From assembly GCA_035478795.1 (NCBI GenBank), contig DATIJJ010000022.1:1-28592 (forward strand): 28,592 nucleotides of DNA. The letters are read 5' to 3'. The notes under the pieces are model-generated. The model did no database searches, was not told the origin of the DNA, and worked only from the letters and a program-made list of their open reading frames with translations. Shown piece by piece: positions 15,513 through 23,051 of this stretch; the stretch's first letter is position 1; every line of letters begins with the position of its first letter. The DNA is from DATIJJ01 sp035478795 (GTDB lineage Bacteria; Pseudomonadota; Gammaproteobacteria; DSM-16500). Position numbers and translations under genes: made by a program.

Positions 15513-17171
15513 ATGACCCCCAAATGGATTTTGACGCCACGCCAACGCTGCGATCTCGACCTTCTCCTGATTGGCGGATTTTCTCCATTGACGGGTTTTT
15601 TAACAGAACAGGATTATCACTCCGTCCTCTCAAACCTGCGTCTTGCATCCGGTTCTCTCTGGCCCATGCCGATCACACTGGATGTCAATGAGACGTTTGC
15701 CGATTCGATTGAACCCGGTCAGCGCATTGGATTATATGATGCCGATAATACCTTACTGGCTATGATGACCGTGACCGATAAATGGCAGCCGGATAAACAC
15801 CTTGAAGCCATGCACGTTTTTGGCACGCACGATACAAAACATCCCGGCGTGAATTATGTATTGAACCAGGCAGGCACCTGGTATCTTGGGGGTCCGGTGG
15901 AATGCATCCGGCAGCCCGTTTATTATGATTTTCCGGAACTGCGGTCAACACCCGCTTCACTCAAGGCGTATTTTGCCCATCTTGGCTTAAAAAAAATTGT
16001 CGGCTTTCAAACGCGCAATCCCATGCACCGCGCGCACGTTGAATTAACGAGGCGTGCTGCTCATGAAATCGATGGTCACGTCCTGATTCATCCGGTGGTC
16101 GGAATGACCAAACCCGGCGATGTCGATTATGTCACCCGTGTGCGTTGTTACCAGAAAATGTTGACGCATTATCCGAAACAATCGGCGACCTTAAGTCTTT
16201 TGCCACTCGCGATGCGCATGGGCGGCCCGCGTGAAGCGTTATGGCATGCGTTGATTCGAAAAAATTATGGCTGCACGCATTTTATTGTCGGACGAGATCA
16301 TGCGGGGCCAGGATTGGATTCCACCGGCAAACCGTTTTATGATCCGTACGCAGCACAGGCACTCGTTCAACTCTATCAAAAAGAAATGGGCATTGAGCTC
16401 GTTCCTTTTCAGGAAATGGTTTACATAAAAGAACGTAAACACTACGCGCCAATCAATGAAATTCAGACGGATGAAACCGCTCTTTCGGTATCAGGCACTG
16501 AATTGCGTGAAATGCTTTTGCATGAAAAACCCATCCCGGAATGGTTTTCCTTTCCGGAAATCATTCAGGAATTGCGAGATGCTTATCCTTCCAAAAAAAA
16601 ACAGGGATTTACGCTGTTTTTTACGGGATTATCGGGGGCTGGCAAAACGACACTCGCCAATGCATTACTGGCGCGATTAATGAGTCACGGCAAGCGTCAC
16701 ATTACCTTGCTGGATGGTGATGTGGTGCGACGTATTTTGGCGAACGAACTCGGTTTTTCGAGAAGCGATCGTGATTTGAATATTCGACGGATTGGATTTG
16801 TTGCCTCCGAAGTCACCAAAGCAGGCGGGATTGCCATTTGTGCGGCGATCGCACCCTATCTCAATGCGCGCAATGAAAATCGTCAATTGATTTCGCAATC
16901 GGGCGGTTACATCGAAATTTATTTATCGACTTCACTTCAAACCTGTGAAGAACGCGACATCAAAGGGTTATACAAAAAAGCGCGCCTCGGTGAACTGAAA
17001 TCCTTTACCGGAATTGATGATCCGTATGAACACCCTGTCAATCCCGAGATCACGCTGGATACGGCACGTCTTGATATCGAAACATCTGTCACGAAAATCA
17101 TTCAATTTTTAGAAGAACAAGGCTATCTTGCCTTGTCACACCTCACTCAAAAAGACACAGCAGAGGCGTAA
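15513..17171 (+). CDS. Bifunctional ATP sulfurylase / APS kinase (Sat-CysC fusion)
   Basis: The protein makes PAPS from sulfate in two steps. Residues 1 to about 360 are ATP sulfurylase, with CDLDLLLIGGFSPLTGFL, the nucleotide-binding QTRNPMHRAH and GRDHAGPG. The rest is APS kinase, with P-loop GLSGAGKTTLA, LDGDVVRR, LNIRRIGFVASEV and KGLYKKARLGELKSFTGID. The usual kinase serine in FISP is alanine here (AAIAPY), a variation I believe is common in fused enzymes. The N-terminal sulfurylase domain seems about 25-45 residues short of typical fusions; an in-frame stop lies just upstream. I chose the ATG at 15513 (552 residues), preceded by AGGGAT; an ATG five codons earlier lacks such a site. Confidence 0.93.
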   Translation: MTPKWILTPRQRCDLDLLLIGGFSPLTGFLTEQDYHSVLSNLRLASGSLWPMPITLDVNETFADSIEPGQRIGLYDADNTLLAMMTVTDKWQPDKHLEAMHVFGTHDTKHPGVNYVLNQAGTWYLGGPVECIRQPVYYDFPELRSTPASLKAYFAHLGLKKIVGFQTRNPMHRAHVELTRRAAHEIDGHVLIHPVVGMTKPGDVDYVTRVRCYQKMLTHYPKQSATLSLLPLAMRMGGPREALWHALIRKNYGCTHFIVGRDHAGPGLDSTGKPFYDPYAAQALVQLYQKEMGIELVPFQEMVYIKERKHYAPINEIQTDETALSVSGTELREMLLHEKPIPEWFSFPEIIQELRDAYPSKKKQGFTLFFTGLSGAGKTTLANALLARLMSHGKRHITLLDGDVVRRILANELGFSRSDRDLNIRRIGFVASEVTKAGGIAICAAIAPYLNARNENRQLISQSGGYIEIYLSTSLQTCEERDIKGLYKKARLGELKSFTGIDDPYEHPVNPEITLDTARLDIETSVTKIIQFLEEQGYLALSHLTQKDTAEA

Positions 17172-17178
17172 AAAAACC

Positions 17179-18213
17179 ATGCAGCAGCAAAAAAATATTT
17201 TTGTGGTATTGGGGGTTGCGCGAAGTGGTACGAGTGCGATCGTTCGCGGATTAAAAGCGCTCGGTATTGACCTTGGCGCTCACATGACGCCGGGTAATGA
17301 AAAATGGAATGCGAAAGGTTTTTTTGAAGACACAGACATTGTGTATAACATTCACGGTGCGATTTTTTCTGCATTACATTTTGCGCCGTATGGCATGCAG
17401 GCATTGAGTGAGGCAGAACAAACGGATGCGTGCCTTGCACCCATCCGGGAAGCTGCGATTCAATTACTTCAGAATCGTTTTCTTAAAACAGATTATTGGG
17501 GATTTAAAGATCCGAGCACGGTTAAATTACTGGCATTCTGGCAAAGCATTTTTCGTGAAATGCACATTCAGGAAAATTATATTATTGCATTACGCAATCC
17601 GCTCGCGATGGCTGAATCGTATCAACACGTCACGGGATCTGACATCGAAGTCGGTTTATTATTATGGTTAATGCATCTCATTCCTGCCGTCGAAAATACG
17701 CATGGAAAAAAAAGAATCGTGATTAATTATGAGCGCCTGCTCGAGCATCCTGATTTACAACTGGAACGCATCCGGACGACGTTCGCCCTTCCGGAATTAT
17801 CAGATCTCACGGCGCGCGAAACATACACGGAAGATTTTCTCGATAAAAAATTACATCGACACGCACGGCACGACCCTGATCTGGTATCACATCCTGCGAT
17901 GGGCATCGCACCACTTTGCACACGCGTCTGGCATCTTTTGATGAAAGTCGCAACCGATGCGCTGAATTTCGAACATCCCGTTTTTCAATCCGAATGGCAA
18001 ACCATTTTGCTGGAACTTGAACAAATCAAACCGGTCTACGATTACCTGGATCGTCTGTTAAAAAATAATCATCAACTCAAAAAAAACCTGCGGGATATTC
18101 ATAAATCGGTTTTATGGAAAATGTTGTATCCACTGCGCCGGGTTGACAGTACCTTTCGAAAACGTCGGCAGGCTGCCCGACTGAAAAAACGGTTGTCGAA
18201 GGCGTACGGGTGA
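17179..18213 (+). CDS. PAPS-dependent sulfotransferase family protein
   Basis: The 344-residue protein carries the two PAPS-binding signatures of the sulfotransferase fold. The 5'-phosphosulfate loop is GVARSGTSA (12-20). The 3'-phosphate motif is in YIIALRNPLAMAESYQHV, with the conserved arginine and serine. GFKDPS and a later INYERLLEHP segment are also typical. The C-terminal ~90 residues are helical and very basic (RKRRQAARLKKRLSKAYG at the end). It starts 7 bases after the sat-cysC stop, so the PAPS maker and user are co-expressed. The acceptor (glycan, lipid or other) cannot be told. I chose the ATG at 17179, where similarity starts. Confidence 0.88.
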   Translation: MQQQKNIFVVLGVARSGTSAIVRGLKALGIDLGAHMTPGNEKWNAKGFFEDTDIVYNIHGAIFSALHFAPYGMQALSEAEQTDACLAPIREAAIQLLQNRFLKTDYWGFKDPSTVKLLAFWQSIFREMHIQENYIIALRNPLAMAESYQHVTGSDIEVGLLLWLMHLIPAVENTHGKKRIVINYERLLEHPDLQLERIRTTFALPELSDLTARETYTEDFLDKKLHRHARHDPDLVSHPAMGIAPLCTRVWHLLMKVATDALNFEHPVFQSEWQTILLELEQIKPVYDYLDRLLKNNHQLKKNLRDIHKSVLWKMLYPLRRVDSTFRKRRQAARLKKRLSKAYG

Positions 18214-18229
18214 AAATGCTGAAAACAGT

Positions 18230-18483
18230 AGTATAATCATAAGGTTACGTTAAAAATGCCTGAAATCGCCAATAAGCCAAAAAATAAATTTGTTAGTATA
18301 ATCAATAAGTTACAAATTACGTGATCGCGGGAGCGCGCCAGCGAATTGAGATTTCCCTGTATAATCAATCACTTACATTAATATCCTCAGTCAAACAGTC
18401 AGTTAACGGCTCTGTGCAAAATAAGTTCTTTTTGAATAAATTTAAATCTTATTGTACACTTCGCGCCTGATATCAATCACTTC
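18230..18483 (+). repeat. Four direct repeats matching the IHF consensus
   Basis: Copies begin at 18230, 18295 and 18358, each near AGTATAATCAATAAGTTACA, with a diverged fourth at 18468-18485. Inside them, 18300-18312 (AATCAATAAGTTA) and 18363-18375 (AATCAATCACTTA) match the published IHF consensus WATCAANNNNTTR exactly. Copies at 18235-18247 and 18471-18483 have one mismatch each. The first three are 65 and 63 bases apart, close to six helical turns. Binding by IHF is inference. Each of the first three also contains TATAAT, so they could instead be repeated -10 boxes. Confidence 0.6.
18432..18460 (+). promoter_or_regulatory. Promoter of the PPR-like cluster
   Basis: TTGAAT (18432-18437) and TACACT (18455-18460) are 17 bases apart, followed by about 45 bases to the first ATG with ACAGGAGA as ribosome binding site. 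It lies between the third and fourth IHF-like sites. Confidence 0.5.
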
Positions 18484-18505
18484 ATGAATAACAGGAGACC
18501 ATCAA

Positions 18506-19261
18506 ATGCAAAGTCATCAGGCACCCGAATCCGAATCCAAACAGGAAACCACATTGACTGAACCCGAATCCGAATCCAAACAGGAAACCACATTGACTGA
18601 AGAGGATTATGTTCAATTCATCAAGGGACAGGCTGATGCCGATGGTCCTGACGCTGCCTGGCAAGTTTATCTAGGCATTCCGGACGCACTTAAAAATACT
18701 TCATGGAAAATTCATGAAAGCATTCTCACGATGGTCTGTTTCTATACTGATAAAACGAAAAAAAAACCCCTGCTTGATTATGCAAATAGAGCTTACATCA
18801 ATGCACTCAATGCAGACCTTAAGGTTTCGTATGATCAGGTTCACCAGCTCATGCTTGATATAGCCCTCAATTATCGTCTTGTTGATGACTATGCGGATTA
18901 CATCCTTGAAACCGCAAACGAGTCACCCGCTGAAAAAAAACCAGGAGAATTGACAAGAGCAGCCTATCAGGCTTGTGTATCCATGCGAAAAACGCTTGGG
19001 GCGCCGGGCAATGGACATCAGGTCTGGAGGAACCCTGGTCAGCTTGTTCAGGGATTGCCGCGACATCTTGAGCTCCAGGACGACATTCTTCACCCGGAAC
19101 CAGAACATTATCCGGCACAAAGTCAGGCGTATTATACAACACTCAATCCACACACGACTTTTTCAAGCACGCAAACAACTTCAACAACAACCCTCGCGCC
19201 GACGATGACAGAACAAGCACCACAGGGAAAACCACCCGCGCGAAGAAGGGATAGTGCCTGA
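18506..19261 (+). CDS. PPR-like helical repeat protein, cluster gene 1
   Basis: The 251-residue protein has three parts. Residues 7-32 are two perfect copies of the 13-residue acidic unit PESESKQETTLTE (39-bp DNA repeats at 18524-18562 and 18563-18601). Residues 45-162 are helical hairpins like PPR/TPR units, around GPDAAWQVYLG, SWKIHESILTMV and LLDYANRAYINALNAD. The tail from about 190 is low in structure, rich in Thr, Pro and Gln, and ends ARRRDSA. The helical part is clearly paralogous to the fifth cluster gene (21528-22349): compare IHESILTMV with IHESVMAMV, and AAYQAC with EVYQAC. No enzyme motif is seen. A secreted effector or an RNA/protein-binding scaffold is possible; both are inference. 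Confidence 0.8.
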   Translation: MQSHQAPESESKQETTLTEPESESKQETTLTEEDYVQFIKGQADADGPDAAWQVYLGIPDALKNTSWKIHESILTMVCFYTDKTKKKPLLDYANRAYINALNADLKVSYDQVHQLMLDIALNYRLVDDYADYILETANESPAEKKPGELTRAAYQACVSMRKTLGAPGNGHQVWRNPGQLVQGLPRHLELQDDILHPEPEHYPAQSQAYYTTLNPHTTFSSTQTTSTTTLAPTMTEQAPQGKPPARRRDSA

Positions 19262-19312
19262 TACTGAAAAGAGTTTAAAAAAAATTATTTAACAACGAGG
19301 AGTAAAAAAACC

Positions 19313-19924
19313 ATGCTGAATCGTCGCGATGAAGAATTTAAACCGACTGAAGAACTTGAAGAACCCTTTACAGAACTACCCAATGGATACGTTGACACGT
19401 GGTCGATGTTAATTGACGACGACCCTGCCGAGAAAATTTTAAAAGAGATCAAGGCAGCGAAAAATATCGGAGACATCAGGAAAGCCCATGGCCATGCAAA
19501 CATGGAAAAATTGCTATCCCCCAAAAAAAAGGATGCCATTAAGATTTATAACGCATTGATCGAGGGAGCCGCTCGCTTCGGCAACTGCCCAAGAGCCTCT
19601 GCCTATTACAATGAAGCAAAGGGGAAAGGAATTGTCGATCCAGCAATGGATGCTACGATGCAGAACATCAGAGATGATTATTTCACGCCCAAATCATCCT
19701 CTGCACAAACCCTGCAAGCGCTGGGAGCACAGGGGATAGCATTGCAACGCCTGCAAGAAACGTGGCGGATACAATACCTGCACAAGGCGAATAAGGAAAA
19801 TAAAAAGCCAGCCAATGCCACACCATCGCCCTCGTTTTCAGACAATTACAATTTACTGCAGCGTCAGGAAAGGGAAAAAATAACACGAGCTGTGTATCAA
19901 CCCCGTGGAAGAAATGGCAGATGA
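19313..19924 (+). CDS. PPR-like protein, cluster gene 2
   Basis: The 203-residue protein contains one good pentatricopeptide-like unit at residues 77-119, with IKIYNALIEGAARFGN, then ASAYYNEAKGKGIVDPAM, the classic 'Y-N-A-L-I ... A ... Y-N-E-A ... G-I ... P' spacing. A preceding helical pair (residues 40-66) matches the same position in gene 3. The N-terminus is acidic; the C-terminus is basic and disordered, ending QPRGRNGR. GAGGAG lies about 10 bases before the ATG. The last four bases overlap the start of gene 3 (ATGA), so the two are translationally coupled. Function unknown; bacterial PPR proteins are rare, and most known PPR proteins bind RNA in organelles. Confidence 0.8.
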   Translation: MLNRRDEEFKPTEELEEPFTELPNGYVDTWSMLIDDDPAEKILKEIKAAKNIGDIRKAHGHANMEKLLSPKKKDAIKIYNALIEGAARFGNCPRASAYYNEAKGKGIVDPAMDATMQNIRDDYFTPKSSSAQTLQALGAQGIALQRLQETWRIQYLHKANKENKKPANATPSPSFSDNYNLLQRQEREKITRAVYQPRGRNGR

Positions 19925-20631
19925 AAAAAACAAACACCCGATTAACCGTTGAAATCGATACAACAGATGATGAGTCTGAAATAAAAGTTGAAGGGCGAAT
20001 ATTGCCTATTGATATTTTAGTACACATTCAAAATGCGACGTGTATTGATGAATTGAATATCGCCTTTCAACAGGCAAACGAATATCGCTATCTGGAAGAA
20101 GAAAAAAAGGCGATCCCGCTCTACCATGCCCTGATGGCAGAAGCACTTCGGTTAAACGATCGACGTGCCTGTTATTATTATTTTAACGAAGCCGGCAGGA
20201 AAGGTTTTCTAACAGCTGCCATGTATGAAACGATGCGTCAGAGTAACCGCCTTTCACCTGACGATCTTTGTGGACACAATGTGCTTCAACGACAATACGA
20301 TGTCATTACCTTGTTCTCATGTCAGAATCCTTCCATTCAACGGGCCATGAAGAATACGCTACCTTGCATACCCTCGGAACTCTGGCGTCGGGACCGTCGT
20401 CGTCTGGCCGCTGCTCTGCCGCCTGAACACAACATACACGCACCCAAAAGAGAAAACAGGTCTCGCCTGAAGCAGGCCGGTCATCAAAACAGCCTGTTTC
20501 CGGCAGAAGCACCACCTGCTACCCTGCAAATTGTTTCACCCTGTATGCCGACACAAACGCTACCCTGGCAGCCGCCACAGCAACCCCTGCCACCGGTTGG
20601 ACGGATGGATACGCATCGAAGAAAAAAATAG
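19921..20631 (+). CDS. PPR-like protein, cluster gene 3
   Basis: The 236-residue protein is a paralogue of gene 2: residues 31-66 (DILVHIQNATCIDELNIAF) align with its helical pair, and residues 67-106 form the PPR-like unit (PLYHALMAEALRLND, then ACYYYFNEAGRKGFLTAAM). The second half has no repeats. It is rich in proline, glutamine and basic residues (PWQPPQQPLPP) and ends HRRKK, so it is probably unstructured. The start overlaps the gene 2 stop. The gene has no enzyme motif, signal peptide or membrane segment, so if exported it would use a secretion signal not visible as a leader. Confidence 0.8.
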   Translation: MKKTNTRLTVEIDTTDDESEIKVEGRILPIDILVHIQNATCIDELNIAFQQANEYRYLEEEKKAIPLYHALMAEALRLNDRRACYYYFNEAGRKGFLTAAMYETMRQSNRLSPDDLCGHNVLQRQYDVITLFSCQNPSIQRAMKNTLPCIPSELWRRDRRRLAAALPPEHNIHAPKRENRSRLKQAGHQNSLFPAEAPPATLQIVSPCMPTQTLPWQPPQQPLPPVGRMDTHRRKK

Positions 20632-20666
20632 ACTGCTGAATAACTTACTCACGAGGAAATATCCAA

Positions 20667-21479
20667 ATGACAGAAAATGAAGACGTTACACTATCCTTTC
20701 TCGAAGAAGATGATCAGGAAACATTAAAGACCCACTACCATGCATTGATATCAGCAGCCTTCTCGCTCAAAAATCAACAACTGTGTTATGACTATTTTAA
20801 CGAAGCCTGCGAGAAAAAAATGCTCACCCCTGCTATTTGTGAAACGATACTTCAGGTCATGACTGTCCACAAGGACAAAAAGAATCTGAGCCTTTTGTAT
20901 CCTTTCATCAAGGAAAGTCGGCTGGATACACCGACAGTGACGCTTCGTGCCATTTATGCTTATCTGGCCTGCGGCGAGGCTGAAGCAGCCTTGTCCGTGT
21001 ATTTTTATAGCCCCGCTGTAGCGACTCATTTAAATCCGACAAAGGTGGTGACCGAGGACACAGATAATATTCATCTCAGCATTCTCCTGCTGATATTGAA
21101 ATATTTGCAATCTCCCGACAAGATAAAATTGCCACTTGATCACATACAAAGAATCGTCGCTCGCGCTGACGAAAGATTACGGGCATCCGGGGCGCCTTTC
21201 AATCGTGATAATAATAACGCGTTGATGCAAGAGATAGCCGATGCTTATCCCGTTTCACAAAAAGAGCCCTCACAGACAGAACCCGTCGTCTTACACAATG
21301 TGCATCAGACAAAACCCGAACCGATATGTCGCGCTGCATCGGATCCGCTTAAACGTGTTCCACTCAGTGGTCAGAACGGTCTGTTTATGCAACGACAGAG
21401 TGTCTCGGCTGGCACGCCTGTGCCACCGCCGATATCCAGCAGCAGACCGGTATGCACTCCGGGAGGAAAAAGAAAATAG
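20667..21479 (+). CDS. PPR-like protein, cluster gene 4
   Basis: The 270-residue protein shares the PPR-like unit of genes 2 and 3 at residues 23-61 (THYHALISAAFSLKN, then CYDYFNEACEKKMLTPAI) but lacks the helical pair that precedes it in them. A second unit follows at residues 89-115 (VTLRAIYAYLACGEAEAALSVYF). The tail from about 205 is Pro/Ser/Gln-rich, contains TEPVVL (also found in gene 5) and ends GGKRK. GAGGA precedes the ATG, and 35 bases separate it from gene 3. It is likely a member of the same transcription unit. Confidence 0.8.
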   Translation: MTENEDVTLSFLEEDDQETLKTHYHALISAAFSLKNQQLCYDYFNEACEKKMLTPAICETILQVMTVHKDKKNLSLLYPFIKESRLDTPTVTLRAIYAYLACGEAEAALSVYFYSPAVATHLNPTKVVTEDTDNIHLSILLLILKYLQSPDKIKLPLDHIQRIVARADERLRASGAPFNRDNNNALMQEIADAYPVSQKEPSQTEPVVLHNVHQTKPEPICRAASDPLKRVPLSGQNGLFMQRQSVSAGTPVPPPISSSRPVCTPGGKRK

Positions 21480-21527
21480 CATTGCTATTTTACAAATCAT
21501 CATCCTGTATAACAGAAGGTCATCACC

Positions 21528-22349
21528 ATGCCAGGCAAAGCAAAACATCCAAAAAAAACAGACAATATAAAAATTCTCTTCAGGCACGCACTCCAGGAAG
21601 GGAGGGCTGATGAAACAACCTGTATTAATACCATCAATGCACTGGCCCGGTGTGGTGATCCTGATGCGGCCTGGACTCTTTATGAAAATGAAATACCGTC
21701 TGAATTGAAGACCCAATCATGGGCAATTCATGAAAGCGTGATGGCTATGGTGCTTCGACACCGCGATAGAAGCAAGGCACATCTTCTGCATTATGCAAAC
21801 ACCGCTTACTGCCATTTGATGGATGCGGATCATCCGATAGAGTATGACGTGATCCACGCCCTGATGCTCACCATCGCATTGGCCTATGACCTTATCGATC
21901 AGTATGTATATAGCATTTATGCTATCGCACTTTATGCAAAGCCGCCTCACAAAAGCGCTGGCAGACTGGCTAAAGAGGTGTATCAGGCATGCGCACAACA
22001 GAGACATGGCGGTTCGGGACGTGTCTCCATCGAACAGAAAGTTGAATTTCAACGGGCACAACATCAAGACTATTTGTCATTTTGGGGGAATCTTTCAGAA
22101 GAAGAAAAACGCACTCCAGAGACAGAACCGGTCGTGCTCACCATCCCTGTCCGCAGCGGGAATGATCAGCAAAATTTACAAACCTTCAAGAAAAAAGGAT
22201 ATCTTGCCTATGTTCCATACATGATGTGGAAACCGCAACCCTTACCCTGCGAGGAAGTTTTTCCGCCCGTTGCAGCAGGTCCACTGCCGCAATGTGATCC
22301 TGAAGAAGAAAATCAGTCCCCACGAAAAGCAGTTGGGCCAGGGAGTTAA
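21528..22349 (+). CDS. PPR-like helical repeat protein, cluster gene 5
   Basis: The 273-residue protein pairs with gene 1. Residues 43-157 (GDPDAAWTLYENEIP, SWAIHESVMAMVL, LLHYANTAYCHLMDAD, LAKEVYQACAQQR) align with its helical region. An extra PPR-like hairpin lies in front (TTCINTINALARCGDPDAAW, residues 30-49). The C-terminal third is a charged, proline-rich tail with TEPVVL and acidic patches. AGAAGG is the ribosome binding site. The stop overlaps the convergent pseudopilin gene by 4 bases. The cluster order 1-2-3-4-5 therefore puts the two members of one family outside and the three members of the other inside. Confidence 0.8.
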   Translation: MPGKAKHPKKTDNIKILFRHALQEGRADETTCINTINALARCGDPDAAWTLYENEIPSELKTQSWAIHESVMAMVLRHRDRSKAHLLHYANTAYCHLMDADHPIEYDVIHALMLTIALAYDLIDQYVYSIYAIALYAKPPHKSAGRLAKEVYQACAQQRHGGSGRVSIEQKVEFQRAQHQDYLSFWGNLSEEEKRTPETEPVVLTIPVRSGNDQQNLQTFKKKGYLAYVPYMMWKPQPLPCEEVFPPVAAGPLPQCDPEEENQSPRKAVGPGS

Positions 22350-22828
22350 AAACGCGTTTCAGGGTGTGTCATCACACGCACACGACCGGCCTTGTTCAGC
22401 ACAACGGCCCAGTCAGGTGCGGTTGCTTCTTTTTGATAAAACCGGAAAGTCCCATTTTGAAAATAAGACAAGCCATCGGGTAAAAATTCCAGCTGTGGTT
22501 TGTGAGTGGGAAACGAACGCCACTGCAATCGCTGGTTGTCAGTGTGTGCGGGGAAATGATAAAGAATGCGACTGGCTGTTTTGATGAGGTATCCCTTGTC
22601 CCAGTCAGGTGAACACTCGACCTGATCGGGACTGCCACATAAAATGACTTTTTCATGGCGTGCGATGGCTTCAGCGCGTGTTAACTGGATTGCGTTAATG
22701 AGGTTGGATTCCGCAACATCGGATTCTGATTTTTGCGAAAAAAAAATAATTCCGGAAAAACCCACGATAGATAATAGAGCGATGATGCCGAGAACAGTCA
22801 GGAGTTCGAGGAGAGTGAAGCCGCGCAT
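22346..22828 (-). CDS. GspH/FimT-type minor pseudopilin
   Basis: The 160-residue protein has a type IV prepilin N-terminus: a very short leader MRG, then FTLLELLTVLGIIALL, with the glutamate at position 5 of the mature form. The GspH/FimT domain follows, with ARHEKVILCGSPDQVEC, DKGYLIK and a cysteine pair typical of the family. It would be cleaved by prepilin peptidase and join a type II secretion pseudopilus or a type IV pilus. No other pilus gene lies nearby. I chose the ATG at 22828. The frame stays open to an ATG at 22924, but that extension is translated repeat DNA and would bury the leader. No clear ribosome binding site precedes 22828. Confidence 0.85.
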   Translation of the reverse strand: MRGFTLLELLTVLGIIALLSIVGFSGIIFFSQKSESDVAESNLINAIQLTRAEAIARHEKVILCGSPDQVECSPDWDKGYLIKTASRILYHFPAHTDNQRLQWRSFPTHKPQLEFLPDGLSYFQNGTFRFYQKEATAPDWAVVLNKAGRVRVMTHPETRF

Positions 22829-22830
22829 TT

Positions 22831-22895
22831 TCGAGTCGACGTTCCCCCCTTCCTTTCCTTCCCCCACAAAACGGGGGGAAGGGACCCACGGTAGC
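22831..22895 (-). repeat. Left copy of a 65-bp inverted repeat
   Basis: This copy is the reverse complement of 23052-23116, with one mismatch seen. Inside is its own hairpin: CCTTCCCCC (22857-22865) and GGGGGAAGG (22874-22882) around an 8-base loop. It ends 2 bases before the pseudopilin ATG, so it has replaced whatever native sequence lay there. Confidence 0.85.
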
Positions 22896-23014
22896 TGGAA
22901 AAATAAAATTTTCAGGGTTTTCATATTTTGAATGTCTTTTTATGTAAACAGTGGCTGGAAAAATAAAATTTTCAAGGTTTTCATATTTTGAATGTCTTCT
23001 TGTAAAAAATGATT
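22895..23014 (+). repeat. 60-bp tandem direct repeat
   Basis: Two adjacent 60-base units, 22895-22954 and 22955-23014, are nearly identical over their first ~47 bases (one G/A and one T/C change) and diverge after that. On the minus strand each contains an ATG beginning MKTLKILFFQ, so the duplication copied a start-codon region. It lies between the two arms of the 65-bp inverted repeat. Confidence 0.85.
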
Positions 23015-23051
23015 TTTAAAATAAAACAATCCTGAAAATGAAACTATTTCT

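Larger units (their letters stand above)
18214..18505. other. 290-bp leader of the PPR-like cluster
   Basis: No coding frame of note. The stretch is AT-rich and holds three 20-base imperfect direct repeats plus a degenerate fourth (listed separately), and one good promoter immediately before the first cluster gene. Confidence 0.6.

Noticed and set aside
18230..18377. Three 20-base repeats at 63-65 base spacing resemble a tiny CRISPR array
   Set aside because: The repeats are imperfect and too short, have no palindromic core and no cas genes nearby; IHF-like sites or repeated promoters explain them better.
18425..18465. A PmrA-type effector promoter box (CTTAAT repeats) in front of the PPR-like cluster
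   Set aside because: The AT-rich tract there does not match the two-half-site pattern; only an ordinary -35/-10 pair is supported.
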